DNA from: SKVR01 sp046291875
GTDB lineage: Bacteria; Bacteroidota; Bacteroidia; Bacteroidales; UBA7960
Assembly: GCA_046291875.1 (NCBI GenBank)
Contig: JBKBSF010000008.1
Coordinates: forward strand, 96,913 to 160,912
Reading direction: 5' to 3'
Length of the DNA: 64,000 nt
Below are positions 35,301 to 44,518 of the stretch, one piece after another. The position numbers and the translations under genes are program-made. Position 1 is the first letter of the stretch. Each line of letters starts with the position of its first letter. The notes under the pieces are model-generated. The model saw only the letters and a program-made list of their open reading frames with translations, did no database searches and was not told the origin of the DNA.

Positions 35301-37557
35301 GAGTATTGTAAGCTATCAACACCTGGGCTGCAGCATTGTTGATCCTGATACCGCGCAAGGCTCCGGCAAAGTTCTCAGTGGCTGTAATGTCAAACCCAGT
35401 GATCATGTTATTGGCCACCAGGTAATTTCCTCCAGCCGCAATATCAATGGCCGCAGTATTGGAAATGGCATTGTTTCCGATATTGGCCACACGGGTAATG
35501 AAATTCCGGCTCACCTCAATATTGGCACCAGCAAGAGTAAGAGGCAACTGCACGGCAGCATTGGCACCTATACCGGCGCTCAAATTCTGATTTTGGCGGA
35601 TCTCATTACCTTCGATCAATATATTGTCTCCGGCCCAGGCCAGGAAGAAACCATTGGCCTTGCCTTCAATAAGGTTGTTGGTAAAGGCAATATTGTGGAT
35701 ATACCCATTGCTGCCAGATCCGGTTTTAAATACATTCACGCCATTGTATCCTGCAGAAACGCCATCAAAGTCAACAGAGATATGACAATTATCCACCAGG
35801 ATGTTGCGTGGGGCATTGTCGGTGGCAACATTGTGGTTTACCCTGAAAGCCAGTGCTCCGTTGAAGCCCACCTGTGTATTGTTGGCAGCTACGGTTGCTT
35901 TATGGTAAATATTCATGTTTCTTATCTGAATATCCGACACATCGCCCACCATGAGAAATGGCATACCGTTGCGCTGCGTGGAGGTGGCATTTGTTATGGT
36001 CATATCGCGGGTAGTACCACCAAAAGTATTGGAACCATCAAAAATGATATTGCGTGTAGGAGCAGCATCGGCCCATGCAATATTGTTGGTGTGCGGAATA
36101 CCAATGATAAAACCACCCGATGGCCCTGCATTGGTATCTCCAGGATAGAGGAATGTAATGGTTGGCGTAACGCCGGGTGCAGGCTTAAAGGTAATGGTAT
36201 ACGGACTTGGGTTTACCGCCAGACCAACTCCTCCGGGGGTTCCGGGGTCGGTCAGATCGCTGGTGATATACATTACAATATCTCCGGTAAATTCGGTAAG
36301 GCCATTGAGGAAATTAACCGCTTCGCGGAAAGTGGCAAAGTGCCCGTCTTCCCCATCAACATTTTCTGTTCCTACAGAGTAGAAGCTTGTATTGAGCCGG
36401 CGCAGCACATCCTGGCGCATCTGAGGCAACTGGGCATAGAGCACTTCTCCCGGGCAGGCAGTATTGCCCACATCCTTATGACCCGATATACGGAACCGAT
36501 CGCCCAGCTCTCCGGCAGGATCCTGCAGAATTATACTGGCAGAGGTGGTGGGATCGAATTCATTGTGATCGTACCACCAGGTAAGCAGGCGAATATTTTT
36601 CTCCAGCTGCACAGCACTGGGGTTCAATGCCAATGCATCGGTATTACCCAGAAAGTTAACACCAATAGATACCACATTGGATGCACCGGCGTGAGCCGCC
36701 CTTACATCCTGTAAAGGCAATTCAGGATTGTGCCTGCCTTCGAAAAGATTGCCATGCTTGTCGATCAGGTAGTTGTAGCCAATATCCCACCAACCCAGCG
36801 TGTTGACATGGTAATCCCAATACGATCTTACCACTGCAGCACCATCGGTATAATCGTCGGGGGCTGCACCATAATGGATCAGGGTATGTGTCGGGAAAAT
36901 GTAATCGATAGTGTAGGTAGGATTAAGACACGCTTCGGTTAAGCACCATGAGGAGCGCCGGATGATCTCAGGAAATACGTTGCCCGATCTGCTTTTTACA
37001 CCGGTTTGTTCAGCCGGCAATTCAGATGCGGTACGACCACCCGAGCGGGTAATATCAATCACATCCACCTCTACCTTGCTGAGCACAACACCTTGCGGAG
37101 GGGTTATCTCAAATTCAAAAGCATCGTACAAACGAGAATCGGAAAGCATGATAAGTTCCGTTGCATACATTCTCCGTGGAGCATCAGAGGGAGCCACCGC
37201 AGCATCTGCACTGGTCATGGCACTCCAGGCGCCTTTGCTTTCACGGACACGGTACCTTATGGTAAAGGCTTCCGAAGGAACGGCTACATGCTGAGGCTGA
37301 ACTTCCCACAACAGCACCATAGAAGTAAATTCGACCGGTGTGGAAGAGCGAAACAAATATACGCCATCATCGGTGGCAGAAAGGGTCTCTTCCCATTGCA
37401 ACACTGCAGCAGGCATACTCCTTGCCCCGCTATCGTCGAATGCCCGGTCGGAGGAAAAAATTCCACGCACAGGCTTGTCATAAACTGGCTGGGCCTGAAC
37501 AGCAAACATATGCAGCATAAGAGCCCAAATCCATGTAAACAGTAGTTGTTTTTTCAT
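32356..37557 (-). CDS. Secreted N-acetylmuramoyl-L-alanine amidase with two beta-helix units and T9SS type A tail
   Basis: A 1733-residue secreted protein. Residues 1-22 are a signal peptide. Residues about 196-390 are a PGRP/amidase_2 domain with zinc ligands His228 (THTLIHYG), His360 and Cys368 (SGHKDVGNTACPGE) and the GYNYLI tyrosine, so it should be active on peptidoglycan. Residues about 391-903 and 905-1410 are two homologous units, each opening SVGxExVxGExGxFxTFREAV and holding Asn-rich right-handed beta-helix rungs, and each closing GAHENL. Three carboxypeptidase-regulatory-like repeats follow (about 1412-1645), then a T9SS type A sorting domain (1656-1733, SVFPNPARDVVTI ... GVYLIHVYTDQG). 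It would be exported by the Sec and type IX systems to the surface or medium. Confidence 0.9.
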   Translation of the reverse strand: MKKQLLFTWIWALMLHMFAVQAQPVYDKPVRGIFSSDRAFDDSGARSMPAAVLQWEETLSATDDGVYLFRSSTPVEFTSMVLLWEVQPQHVAVPSEAFTIRYRVRESKGAWSAMTSADAAVAPSDAPRRMYATELIMLSDSRLYDAFEFEITPPQGVVLSKVEVDVIDITRSGGRTASELPAEQTGVKSRSGNVFPEIIRRSSWCLTEACLNPTYTIDYIFPTHTLIHYGAAPDDYTDGAAVVRSYWDYHVNTLGWWDIGYNYLIDKHGNLFEGRHNPELPLQDVRAAHAGASNVVSIGVNFLGNTDALALNPSAVQLEKNIRLLTWWYDHNEFDPTTSASIILQDPAGELGDRFRISGHKDVGNTACPGEVLYAQLPQMRQDVLRRLNTSFYSVGTENVDGEDGHFATFREAVNFLNGLTEFTGDIVMYITSDLTDPGTPGGVGLAVNPSPYTITFKPAPGVTPTITFLYPGDTNAGPSGGFIIGIPHTNNIAWADAAPTRNIIFDGSNTFGGTTRDMTITNATSTQRNGMPFLMVGDVSDIQIRNMNIYHKATVAANNTQVGFNGALAFRVNHNVATDNAPRNILVDNCHISVDFDGVSAGYNGVNVFKTGSGSNGYIHNIAFTNNLIEGKANGFFLAWAGDNILIEGNEIRQNQNLSAGIGANAAVQLPLTLAGANIEVSRNFITRVANIGNNAISNTAAIDIAAGGNYLVANNMITGFDITATENFAGALRGIRINNAAAQVLIAYNTLLLNDLENITGTSLLTYRGIDLDAGNVMLANNIIATSENDFEFNLLDLVVLPEEMDYNLYFFEESSQATIGSHGTGVYTDLEAWQAATGKDSNSLFADPMFVSDTDLMIQDTSPAKNAAFPIEEVTVDIFGTQRDALEPCIGAHENLTVFFAGVYSVGAESVEGEAGNFPTFREAVTALNTMASFTEDVTLFITSDLTEDCTVSGIGLAVDPSPYTITIKPAPNKTPTITFHYPGDVNAGPSGAFILGITHANNLAWADATPTRNIIFDGSNTEGGTTRDLTFQNSAGTHRNGMPFLLIGDVSDILIKNMNIYHQATNQPSPTQVGFNGALAFRVNHNVAENNAPRNIGVDNCHISADFPNVSPGYNGVNVFKSGTGENGYLTDISITNSLIEGKANGLFLAWLGTNVMIAGNDIRMNQNLGTGVLASAALQFPLGLPDAQIMVAANTFPQVATLGTAANVNSAAIDILAGGNYLIANNMITGFDLLGTAGFAGNLRGLRINNASANVLLAYNSMLLNELPEITGTTDLNYKGVDLIAGNVLMLNNIIAGEEAGFAYHLLDMTVLAEMNHNLYFYPTGAPAMLGKYNGVSYSNLAAWQNATSGDANSLFADPLFVSSANLMIQDLSPAKAAGIPIEGVIVDMFGTERDAENPCMGAHENLSVVEFYTVTFVVEDQDENPIINAVITLGTATNPEGDYVFGNLPAGTYTYAVTAQGFESVSGSLEVIDQDVTVEVTMMEVIIPTYSVTFEIKDAEGASVADAIVTLDGDANAPGDYLFEGLEAGTYAYSVVAEGFQEATGSVVITDADVVEIVTLTPVSVPTYTLTFVPEDIEGNLITTSIITFNGVTNTMGDYVFEDIPEGVYTFSIVTEGYFDVTGALHLNQNLEFQVVLYVDDTSVGQDIPSEMLSVFPNPARDVVTIRAASSIRTLSITDMSGRIIFNVGNLNTQEHQLNLSQFENGVYLIHVYTDQGVSMQKLQVRK

Positions 37558-38028
37558 AGATCAGAAAGTTTTGATAAAAATAGTTTGTAGTTAAGGGTCT
37601 GGAGCGAATAAGGGGATTTTCATTTTTTTTATTTTATGACTTTCTGTTGTTTAATGAAAAACAAAACCACCTGAAAAAGCTTATACAAAACTGTGATTAT
37701 GCACTTTAAAAAAACAAATCAGAAGCATCATTGCCAGAATAACCCTTGTTTTCTCCTGGGCTAAAATTAGATAAATTCAAACATAAAGCAAACTATTTTT
37801 TGCTCACCAAATCCTTTTTTTCTTCCATAAACCCAATCCGGATTACTTGCCCGCTTGCACAGGAAAATCGCCTGATCAGAGAAGAACTTTTCAGGGCTTT
37901 GAGTGTTACAATGCCGTATTATTCTGTTCGGAGGGGCTCTTTTTTCTTGTTTCGCCCCGAAAAGCCTCATTGTGACTTCAAATGGGAACAAAAAAATGTA
38001 ATTTTGTCCATACAAACCCAAATCTGTT
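37558..38028. other. 471-bp intergenic region between divergent genes
   Basis: AT-rich spacer between the amidase gene (minus) and the menaquinone cluster (plus). TAATTTTG at 37999-38006 on the plus strand fits the -7 consensus and lies 23 nt before the thioesterase start; a -33 element is not clear. Nothing else is recognised. Confidence 0.45.
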
Positions 38029-38448
38029 ATGACCTTCGTAAGGGAACTTAATGAATTTTGCCAAAACACCCTGGTAGAGCACCTGGGGATCGAATTTACC
38101 GAGTCGGGAGAGGATTTCCTGAAAGCCCGCATGCCGGTAGATCAACGTACCCTGCAACCCATGGGAATACTGCATGGAGGGGCAAGCCTCGCTTTGGCGG
38201 AAACTGTTGGCAGCGCAGCCTCGTTCTCTCTGATCGACAAATCGCGCCACGATATTGTGGGCATGCAGGTAACTGCCAACCATGTAGGCTCTGCCCGGTC
38301 TGGCTGGGTATATGCCCATGCCACTCTGCAGCACAAGGGCACCCGCACGCATGTGTGGGATGTTCTTATTTCGGGTGAAGACGGAAGAAAAATTTCCCTG
38401 TGCCGCGTCACCAATATGCTCATCGAAAAAACCGGCAATCATGCTTAG
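38029..38448 (+). CDS. Hot-dog fold thioesterase, candidate DHNA-CoA thioesterase
   Basis: A 139-residue PaaI/YdiI-type hot-dog protein. LQPMGILHGGASLALAET near residue 43 carries the HGG(A) and the downstream catalytic Glu, and NHVGSARSGWVYAHA near 84 is the second substrate strand. YdiI-like members hydrolyse 1,4-dihydroxy-2-naphthoyl-CoA. Here the gene is the first of the menaquinone cluster and its stop overlaps the start of menF (38441), so DHNA-CoA hydrolysis (MenI step) is the likely role; this is inferred from position. Acyl-CoA clean-up is the alternative. Confidence 0.83.
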   Translation: MTFVRELNEFCQNTLVEHLGIEFTESGEDFLKARMPVDQRTLQPMGILHGGASLALAETVGSAASFSLIDKSRHDIVGMQVTANHVGSARSGWVYAHATLQHKGTRTHVWDVLISGEDGRKISLCRVTNMLIEKTGNHA

Positions 38449-39577
38449 TTCTCTCGCAGATATCCAACAACTGGAAAAGATACACCAGCTGGCCCTGGAC
38501 AACCAGATTGCCTTTGCCTCGTATTGCCTGCCTGGGGCATCGCAAATCACTACACTGGTGCAATGGAAGTCGGAGCCTGCAATTCTGTCGGACCTTTCCG
38601 ACCTTGAAAGCCAATCAGGGTTTGTGTTTGTACCCTTCGATCTGCAATCTGCCACACCCATTCGACTGATCCAGCCCGACCTGATCATTCAGGGCGACAC
38701 TTTCAGCGAAACTTTTTTGCATGGCGACAAACCATGGAACCAGAAACCCAAAGGGGCCAGGTCATCCAAAGCGCTCCATCAGGCAAGCCGTGATGAATAT
38801 ACCCAACAGGTTGAAGCGCTGCAACAGGATATTGCAACAGGACCGCTCGACAAAGTAGTGCTCTCACGGATCTCTCTGGAAAGCAAACCTGAGGGTTTTA
38901 ACCCATCGGCCTTTTTTATGGCTTTGCAGCAGAGCTATCCCGATGCCTTTGTTTTCATGCTCTACATTTCCGATACGGGATTATGGTTTGGTGCTACACC
39001 CGAACCTTTGCTCCAGGTGCAAGGCAATACGGTAAGTACTGTTTCGCTGGCCGGCACTCGCAGCTACCATCCTGAGCAAACCCTTCACCCCTGGGGAGAG
39101 AAGGAAATTGATGAGCAGGAGATCGTAACCCGCTATATCGATGAACTTCTGAACCGTTTTGGTATTCAGAGCTATCACAGGGAGGGGCCATTGACCCAAC
39201 GTGCCGGAAGTGTGGAACATCTGCTTACACGCTTTGGATTTAAAGCAGATCAACTGCAACAACCTGTTTCCAGCTTCCTGAAAGCCCTCCACCCCACCCC
39301 CTCGGTGTGCGGACTCCCCAAAGAGCTGGCCTTTGCAAAGATTCGTCAGACAGAAAAACACCTTCGCGAATACTATACAGGGTTTCTTGGACCTGTAAAC
39401 ATGTACAACCAATGGCATCTTTTCGTTAACCTTCGCAGCATGAAAGTCGAAAAAGACCAACTGGCCTATTTCCTGGGTGCAGGTATCACCGCGGGGTCTG
39501 ATCCGGTGGCTGAATGGGAAGAGACCAATAAAAAGAAAAAAACACTGCTTCAGATCATAGAAGCTTTAAACCTGTAG
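38441..39577 (+). CDS. menF: Isochorismate synthase
   Basis: A 378-residue chorismate-utilising enzyme, first step of menaquinone synthesis. The ATG at 38441 overlaps the thioesterase stop (TAG at 38446) and begins MLSSLADIQQLEKI; earlier in-frame ATGs lie deep inside the thioesterase gene. The catalytic domain shows DKVVLSRISLESKP near residue 140, GLWFGATPEPLLQVQG near 175, HPTPSVCGLPKELAF near 285, REYYTGFLGPV near 310, and GAGITAGSDPVAEWEET near 345. A TonB-like regulator region is absent; the N-terminal part is short, as in other Bacteroidota enzymes. Confidence 0.92.
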   Translation: MLSSLADIQQLEKIHQLALDNQIAFASYCLPGASQITTLVQWKSEPAILSDLSDLESQSGFVFVPFDLQSATPIRLIQPDLIIQGDTFSETFLHGDKPWNQKPKGARSSKALHQASRDEYTQQVEALQQDIATGPLDKVVLSRISLESKPEGFNPSAFFMALQQSYPDAFVFMLYISDTGLWFGATPEPLLQVQGNTVSTVSLAGTRSYHPEQTLHPWGEKEIDEQEIVTRYIDELLNRFGIQSYHREGPLTQRAGSVEHLLTRFGFKADQLQQPVSSFLKALHPTPSVCGLPKELAFAKIRQTEKHLREYYTGFLGPVNMYNQWHLFVNLRSMKVEKDQLAYFLGAGITAGSDPVAEWEETNKKKKTLLQIIEALNL

Positions 39578-39582
39578 AAATT

Positions 39583-41310
39583 ATGCCCAACGCTCGCCAG
39601 GGGATCAGCGATATCTCTCACATTTGCCTGGGGCATGGTATCCGGCATGCAGTAATTTCGCCGGGCTCGCGCAGTGCACCTCTTACCCTGGCCTTTGTGG
39701 CAAATCCCCAATTCCGCTGCCACAGCATGCCCGACGAACGCAGCGCCGCCTATTTTGCCATGGGCATGGCCCAGCAGTTGCAAAAGCCCGTTGTACTGGT
39801 TTGCACCAGTGGCACAGCTGTAGCCAACTATATGCCCGCCCTGGCTGAAGCCCGCTACCTGAAAGTGCCCCTGCTGGTGCTCACCGCCGATCGCCCTCCC
39901 GAATGGATCGATCAAAACGACGGGCAAACCCTCAGACAGGAGAATATTTTTGTGAATGTGGTGAAAAGATCTTTTCAGATGCCCGTTGAAACGGAGAAGG
40001 AAAACGATCTGTGGTATTTCAACCGGTCGCTCAACGAAGCGATTGCACACTGCAGCCTGGGCAACCCTGGCCCGGTACACATCAATGTACCCTTGCGCGA
40101 ACCCCTTTACAGTCCATTACCCCAACCCAGCCTTCCTGCCAGAATTATCCATGTGGTGCAGGGGCAGCCCAACCTCAGCCACCACACCTGGGAAACCCTG
40201 CAGACAACCTGGCAGACTCTCTCACGCAAATGGGTGGTGTGTGGGTTCAGCAGTAAAAAAGAGGAACCTCTCAATCAGCTGCTATCACAAATGGCCCGTC
40301 AGTACCAACTGATTGTAATGGCCGAAAACCTGTCCAATCTGCAGGACGCACACTTCATCCATGCTCCTGAGCGATTCATGGCATCATTGGATCCATTACA
40401 AATGGAAGAATTCCGACCCGAATTGCTTATCACCATAGGGAGTGCAGTATTGTCAAAGAGATTGAAAAAATACCTGCGTCAGTATCCACCTGCTCAGCAC
40501 TGGCATATTGACGAGCATGACCTTTTCATTGACACCTATCAGTCGCTAAGCCACAACATAAGAGTTTCTCCCCATGCTTTTTTCCAACATATGGCCCCAT
40601 TGGCGGGCAGCCATCCATCGTGGTGCCAGATGTTGCTAAATCAGGATCGGCTTGCTGCAGAGAGGCATGCAGAATATCTTAACCAGGCAGAATTCTCAGA
40701 CCTGACGGCCTACCAGGAGATTCTCCGGCAGATGCCCCAGGGGGTAATTCTTCATCTGGCCAATTCAACACCGGTTCGCTATGCCCAGTTGTTCGAAACA
40801 TCAAAGCATACAGCTTATTTCTCAAATCGGGGCACCTCAGGCATCGACGGATGTGTTTCCACCGCAGCCGGAGCAGCTGCAGTAACTGCAGAGCTCAACC
40901 TTTTGCTGCTGGGAGACCTTTCTTTTGTTTACGACAGCAATGGTTTCTGGAACCCTCACTTACCCAATAATCTGCGAGTCATTGTAATGGACAATGGAGG
41001 CGGCAACATTTTCAAACTCATCGAAACAGGACCCGAAGCTGACAAAATAAGACCTTTTATTGAAACTCCGCACCAGGTGAGCATCCAGCATCTCTGCGCT
41101 GCTTTCGGGCTGGAGTATTATCCTGCCACATCCCAGGAGGAACTGCGTAGAATTTTGCCCGACTTCTTCAAACCAAACAGCCGCCCGGTTGTTCTTCACA
41201 TACGTACATCGGGTGATGTATCGGCACAAGTTTTCAAACAATACTACCAATTTATAAGCAACAACAATGAGTACGAAAAGAAACTGGACAACACTGAAGG
41301 AATACAGTGA
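39583..41310 (+). CDS. menD: 2-succinyl-5-enolpyruvyl-6-hydroxy-3-cyclohexene-1-carboxylate synthase
   Basis: A 575-residue thiamine diphosphate enzyme that joins isochorismate and 2-oxoglutarate. The N-terminal PYR domain has HAVISPGSRSAPLTLAFV and MPDERSAAYFAMGMAQ (catalytic Glu). The C-terminal PP domain has SNRGTSGIDGCVSTAAGAA near residue 415 and LLLLGDLSFVYDSNGFWN near 440, the TPP/metal motif with Asp and Asn. It starts 5 bp after menF and overlaps menB by 44 bp. Confidence 0.95.
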   Translation: MPNARQGISDISHICLGHGIRHAVISPGSRSAPLTLAFVANPQFRCHSMPDERSAAYFAMGMAQQLQKPVVLVCTSGTAVANYMPALAEARYLKVPLLVLTADRPPEWIDQNDGQTLRQENIFVNVVKRSFQMPVETEKENDLWYFNRSLNEAIAHCSLGNPGPVHINVPLREPLYSPLPQPSLPARIIHVVQGQPNLSHHTWETLQTTWQTLSRKWVVCGFSSKKEEPLNQLLSQMARQYQLIVMAENLSNLQDAHFIHAPERFMASLDPLQMEEFRPELLITIGSAVLSKRLKKYLRQYPPAQHWHIDEHDLFIDTYQSLSHNIRVSPHAFFQHMAPLAGSHPSWCQMLLNQDRLAAERHAEYLNQAEFSDLTAYQEILRQMPQGVILHLANSTPVRYAQLFETSKHTAYFSNRGTSGIDGCVSTAAGAAAVTAELNLLLLGDLSFVYDSNGFWNPHLPNNLRVIVMDNGGGNIFKLIETGPEADKIRPFIETPHQVSIQHLCAAFGLEYYPATSQEELRRILPDFFKPNSRPVVLHIRTSGDVSAQVFKQYYQFISNNNEYEKKLDNTEGIQ

Positions 41311-42091
41311 AATAAAATTTGAGATTTTTGAAGGGATTGCCAAAATTACCATTAACCGGCCCAGATACTACAACGCATTTACCCCTGACACCATCCAGGA
41401 GATGAAGGATGCCATGGTAATCTGTCGTGAAAATGATGATATTTTTACTGTAATCATTACTGGTGAAGGCGACAAAGCATTTTGCAGCGGTGGCGACCAG
41501 AATGTAAAAAGCATCGGAGGCTATGTGGGCAAAGATGGGGTTCCCCGGTTGAACGTACTTGACCTGCAGCGGCAGATCCGCTCCCTACCCAAACCTGTTA
41601 TTGCCATGGTAAACGGCTATGCCATTGGAGGCGGACATGTACTGCACGTGGTGTGCGACATTACCATTGCATCAGAAAATGCCATTTTCGGACAGACCGG
41701 CCCCAAGGTTGGCAGCTTCGATGCCGGATTTGGTTCGTCTTACCTGGCCCGCCATGTGGGTCAAAAGAAAGCCCGGGAAATCTGGTTCCTTTGCGATCAG
41801 TACTCAGCCGAAGAGGCACGCGAAATGGGTATGGTAAACAAGGTAGTACCCTTTGACCAACTGGAAGACACCACCGTGGAATGGTGCAAGAAAATGATGA
41901 AACGTAGCCCCCTGGCATTGCGTATGATCAAAATGGGATTGAATGCAGAACTTGATGGCCAGGCAGGTATCCAGGAGCTGGCAGGTAATGCAACGCTGCT
42001 CTACTACCTTACCGAAGAAGCCCAGGAAGGCAAACATGCATTCCTTGAAAAACGCGATCCCGACTTCAAAAAATATCCCCGCTTCCCCTAA
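41267..42091 (+). CDS. menB: 1,4-dihydroxy-2-naphthoyl-CoA synthase
   Basis: A 274-residue crotonase-fold enzyme that cyclises o-succinylbenzoyl-CoA. Signatures are KAFCSGGDQNVKS near residue 70, NGYAIGGGHVLHVVCDITIA near 115, and FGQTGPKVGSFDAGFGSSYL near 142, all typical of MenB. The C-terminus HAFLEKRDPDFKKYPRFP is also family-specific. Its start lies inside the end of menD (44-bp overlap), consistent with coupled translation. Confidence 0.95.
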   Translation: MSTKRNWTTLKEYSEIKFEIFEGIAKITINRPRYYNAFTPDTIQEMKDAMVICRENDDIFTVIITGEGDKAFCSGGDQNVKSIGGYVGKDGVPRLNVLDLQRQIRSLPKPVIAMVNGYAIGGGHVLHVVCDITIASENAIFGQTGPKVGSFDAGFGSSYLARHVGQKKAREIWFLCDQYSAEEAREMGMVNKVVPFDQLEDTTVEWCKKMMKRSPLALRMIKMGLNAELDGQAGIQELAGNATLLYYLTEEAQEGKHAFLEKRDPDFKKYPRFP

Positions 42092-42107
42092 CTGATTCTT
42101 TAACCCC

Positions 42108-43010
42108 ATGCAAAAAGCAAGATCCTGGATAGAAGCGGCACGGCTGAAAACTCTCCCCCTGGCGGTATCAAGTCCGCTGATGGGGAGTTTTCTGGCGTGG
42201 AGTGAGGGCAGTTTCCGATGGAGCATCTTTGCTCTGGCAACCCTTACTACCTTGCTGCTGCAGATCCTTTCGAACCTGGCCAACGATTATGGCGATTTCA
42301 CCAGTGGTGCCGATAGCAAAGACCGGATCGGGCCGCGACGCATGGTGCAAAGCGGCATGATATCACCCGCCATGATGAAAAAGGGTATATTCATCAATAT
42401 CGTTCTGGCACTGGTGGCCGGGCTGACACTTATAGCGGTGGGTGCCCAGGGAAAAAACATCGGGATTGTATTGCTTTTCCTTTTGCTTGGAATAGCAGCC
42501 ATTACGGCAGCCATAAAATACACCGTTGGGAAGAACCCTTACGGATATCGCGGCCTGGGTGATATATCGGTATTTCTTTTTTTCGGATTGATCGGGGTGA
42601 TGGGTACTCACTTTCTGCATACCGGTACCTTTAACCCCTGGCATGCCCTGCCGGCTGCCGCTGTGGGGCTGCTGAGCGCAGGGGTACTCAATCTCAACAA
42701 CCTGCGCGACTACGAAAGCGACAAAAAAGCCAACAAAAGAACCCTGGTGGTGTGGCTGGGAAATAAAAGGGCCAAGTACTACCATCTGGCACTTATTATT
42801 GTTTCAGCCATACTCGGACCCCTGTATGTGGTCTTCAACTACCACTCGGCTTACCAGTTTTTATTCATACTGGCTTTCCCTTTGTTTTTCCGTAACGTTT
42901 ATGCGGTGTTTCGCCACTCCGACCCCATCGAGCTGTATCCTGAGCTCAAAAGACTGGCCCTGGCAACTCTTGTATATGCCGTTACGTTTGGTATCGGGAT
43001 GATCATTTAG
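42108..43010 (+). CDS. menA: 1,4-dihydroxy-2-naphthoate polyprenyltransferase
   Basis: A 300-residue UbiA-family membrane prenyltransferase with about eight helices. The first Asp-rich motif reads NDYGDFTSGADSKDRIGPR near residue 64; the second reads NNLRDYESDKKANKRTL near 202. It attaches the polyprenyl chain to DHNA in the inner membrane. That chain is made from IPP/DMAPP, the product of the cluster at 16-27 kb. It follows menB by 16 bp and precedes menC by 18 bp. Confidence 0.94.
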   Translation: MQKARSWIEAARLKTLPLAVSSPLMGSFLAWSEGSFRWSIFALATLTTLLLQILSNLANDYGDFTSGADSKDRIGPRRMVQSGMISPAMMKKGIFINIVLALVAGLTLIAVGAQGKNIGIVLLFLLLGIAAITAAIKYTVGKNPYGYRGLGDISVFLFFGLIGVMGTHFLHTGTFNPWHALPAAAVGLLSAGVLNLNNLRDYESDKKANKRTLVVWLGNKRAKYYHLALIIVSAILGPLYVVFNYHSAYQFLFILAFPLFFRNVYAVFRHSDPIELYPELKRLALATLVYAVTFGIGMII

Positions 43011-43028
43011 ACCCAAACCCGCCTAAGG

Positions 43029-44072
43029 ATGCTCCGCGCTGCCATACAAAAACTCGAACTAAAGTTTATAACCCCCGGACAAACCTCCAGAGGCACCTTG
43101 TACACCAAGCCTTCCTGGTTTTTCATCCTGGAGAACGATGGCCACAGAGGGATGGGTGAATGCTCTGTAATACCCGGCCTCAATCCAGAGTACGACCACA
43201 CCTACGAAAGCAGGATTTACCAGGTAGCAGAGCAGATCAACCGGGGCAACCTACCCACCTTGTCGTCACTGGATCATTATCCGTCTATCCGGTTTGGGTT
43301 GGAAACAGCGCTGGCCGACCTGGCGCAGGCACAACCCGGCATACTCTTTCCTTCGGCATTTACCCGGGGCGATCAAGGGATTGCCATCAATGGATTGATC
43401 TGGATGGGAAGCAAAGAAGAGATGCAACAGCGAATCAGCGAAAAACTCAACCAGGGCTTTAAGGTATTAAAACTCAAAGTGGGGGCGTTGGATTTTCGGG
43501 AGGAGTTGTCGTTGCTTCAGGCCATTCGTAGTCAGTTTTCTGAATCAGAGCTTGAGATCCGACTTGATGCCAATGGAGCTTTTGGGCCCGCCGAAGCCCT
43601 GGAGAAGCTGAAGAGATTGTCGGAATTTCATATTCATTCCATTGAGCAACCCATAAAACCGGGCCAGTGGGAAACCATGGCTCACCTGTGTAAAACCTCA
43701 CCCATACCCATTGCCCTCGATGAGGAGCTCATCGGCCTGATTGCCACTGAGCAGAAACAGCAAATGCTTGACACCATACAACCGCAGTACATTATACTTA
43801 AGCCCAGCCTGCTGGGTGGACCAGACCATAGCCTGCAATGGATACAAATGGCAGAAAATACTAATGCAGGCTGGTGGGCCACTTCTGCCCTCGAAAGCAA
43901 TGTGGGTCTCAACGCCATTGCACAATGGGTCTTTGTTCAAAACCCCTCTATGGTACAGGGGCTGGGTACCGGGCAGGTATTCAGCAACAACCTGTCCTCC
44001 CCTTTGGAGCTCCGCGGGCCCCGGTTGTACTTCAATCCCGATCAAACTTTTTCGACCGATGAGCTCAACTAG
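43029..44072 (+). CDS. menC: o-Succinylbenzoate synthase
   Basis: A 347-residue enolase-superfamily enzyme. The active-site set is visible: VLKLKVGALDF (catalytic Lys) near residue 148, IRLDANGAF (metal Asp) near 180, IHSIEQPI (metal Glu) near 205, ALDEELIG (metal Asp) near 230, and ILKPSLLGG (second Lys) near 258. It dehydrates SHCHC to o-succinylbenzoate. In the window the expected MenH (SHCHC synthase) is missing, and MenE is separated from this gene by 8 kb. Confidence 0.93.
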   Translation: MLRAAIQKLELKFITPGQTSRGTLYTKPSWFFILENDGHRGMGECSVIPGLNPEYDHTYESRIYQVAEQINRGNLPTLSSLDHYPSIRFGLETALADLAQAQPGILFPSAFTRGDQGIAINGLIWMGSKEEMQQRISEKLNQGFKVLKLKVGALDFREELSLLQAIRSQFSESELEIRLDANGAFGPAEALEKLKRLSEFHIHSIEQPIKPGQWETMAHLCKTSPIPIALDEELIGLIATEQKQQMLDTIQPQYIILKPSLLGGPDHSLQWIQMAENTNAGWWATSALESNVGLNAIAQWVFVQNPSMVQGLGTGQVFSNNLSSPLELRGPRLYFNPDQTFSTDELN

Positions 44073-44518
44073 CAGCTGAGCAACAGTTTCCACCTGTTTT
44101 TCTTATCAATTTGCCAGGTTTTTACTATGGTTTACTAACATTACCTAAATAGGTTTTTTCACCTGTTTTTCACCCTCCATTTTCCGGGGTCTTCGATACT
44201 GGAAATCAGCACATTTCCCACAACACTTTGCAAACCCTCTGAAAACACTCACTTTACAGAGGTTCATACCCCAATGGGCCATTTTAAAACAGATGCATAT
44301 TTTTTCATCGGGAAATTCCCCCTTTTGTCGACCAATTCAAAAATTCAAAAAATCCAAGTATTTTTGCTTGACAATAATTAGGGGAAACACGTATACCGAT
44401 ACGAGAAACACCTAATGTTAAAAATAAGGGTATATTACAATAGGATTTCCATTACTAACATAAGGGTTTGTCGAAATACTTAATGTATTTGAGCATAAAA
44501 TAAAACAAAACAAGAAGA
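44073..44518. other. 446-bp AT-rich region upstream of the giant adhesin gene
   Basis: No gene. TATTTTTG (44359-44366) fits the -7 promoter consensus. A small hairpin CGTAT-accg-ATACG is centred near 44400. AACATAAGGG and AAATAAGGG-like direct repeats occur within 44420-44470. These probably belong to the control region of the adhesin gene that starts at 44519. Confidence 0.4.

Noticed and set aside
34240..36714. Long plus-strand frames (341 and 373 codons) opposite the amidase gene
   Set aside because: They are antisense to the beta-helix units, and the two frames resemble each other only because the units are duplicated.
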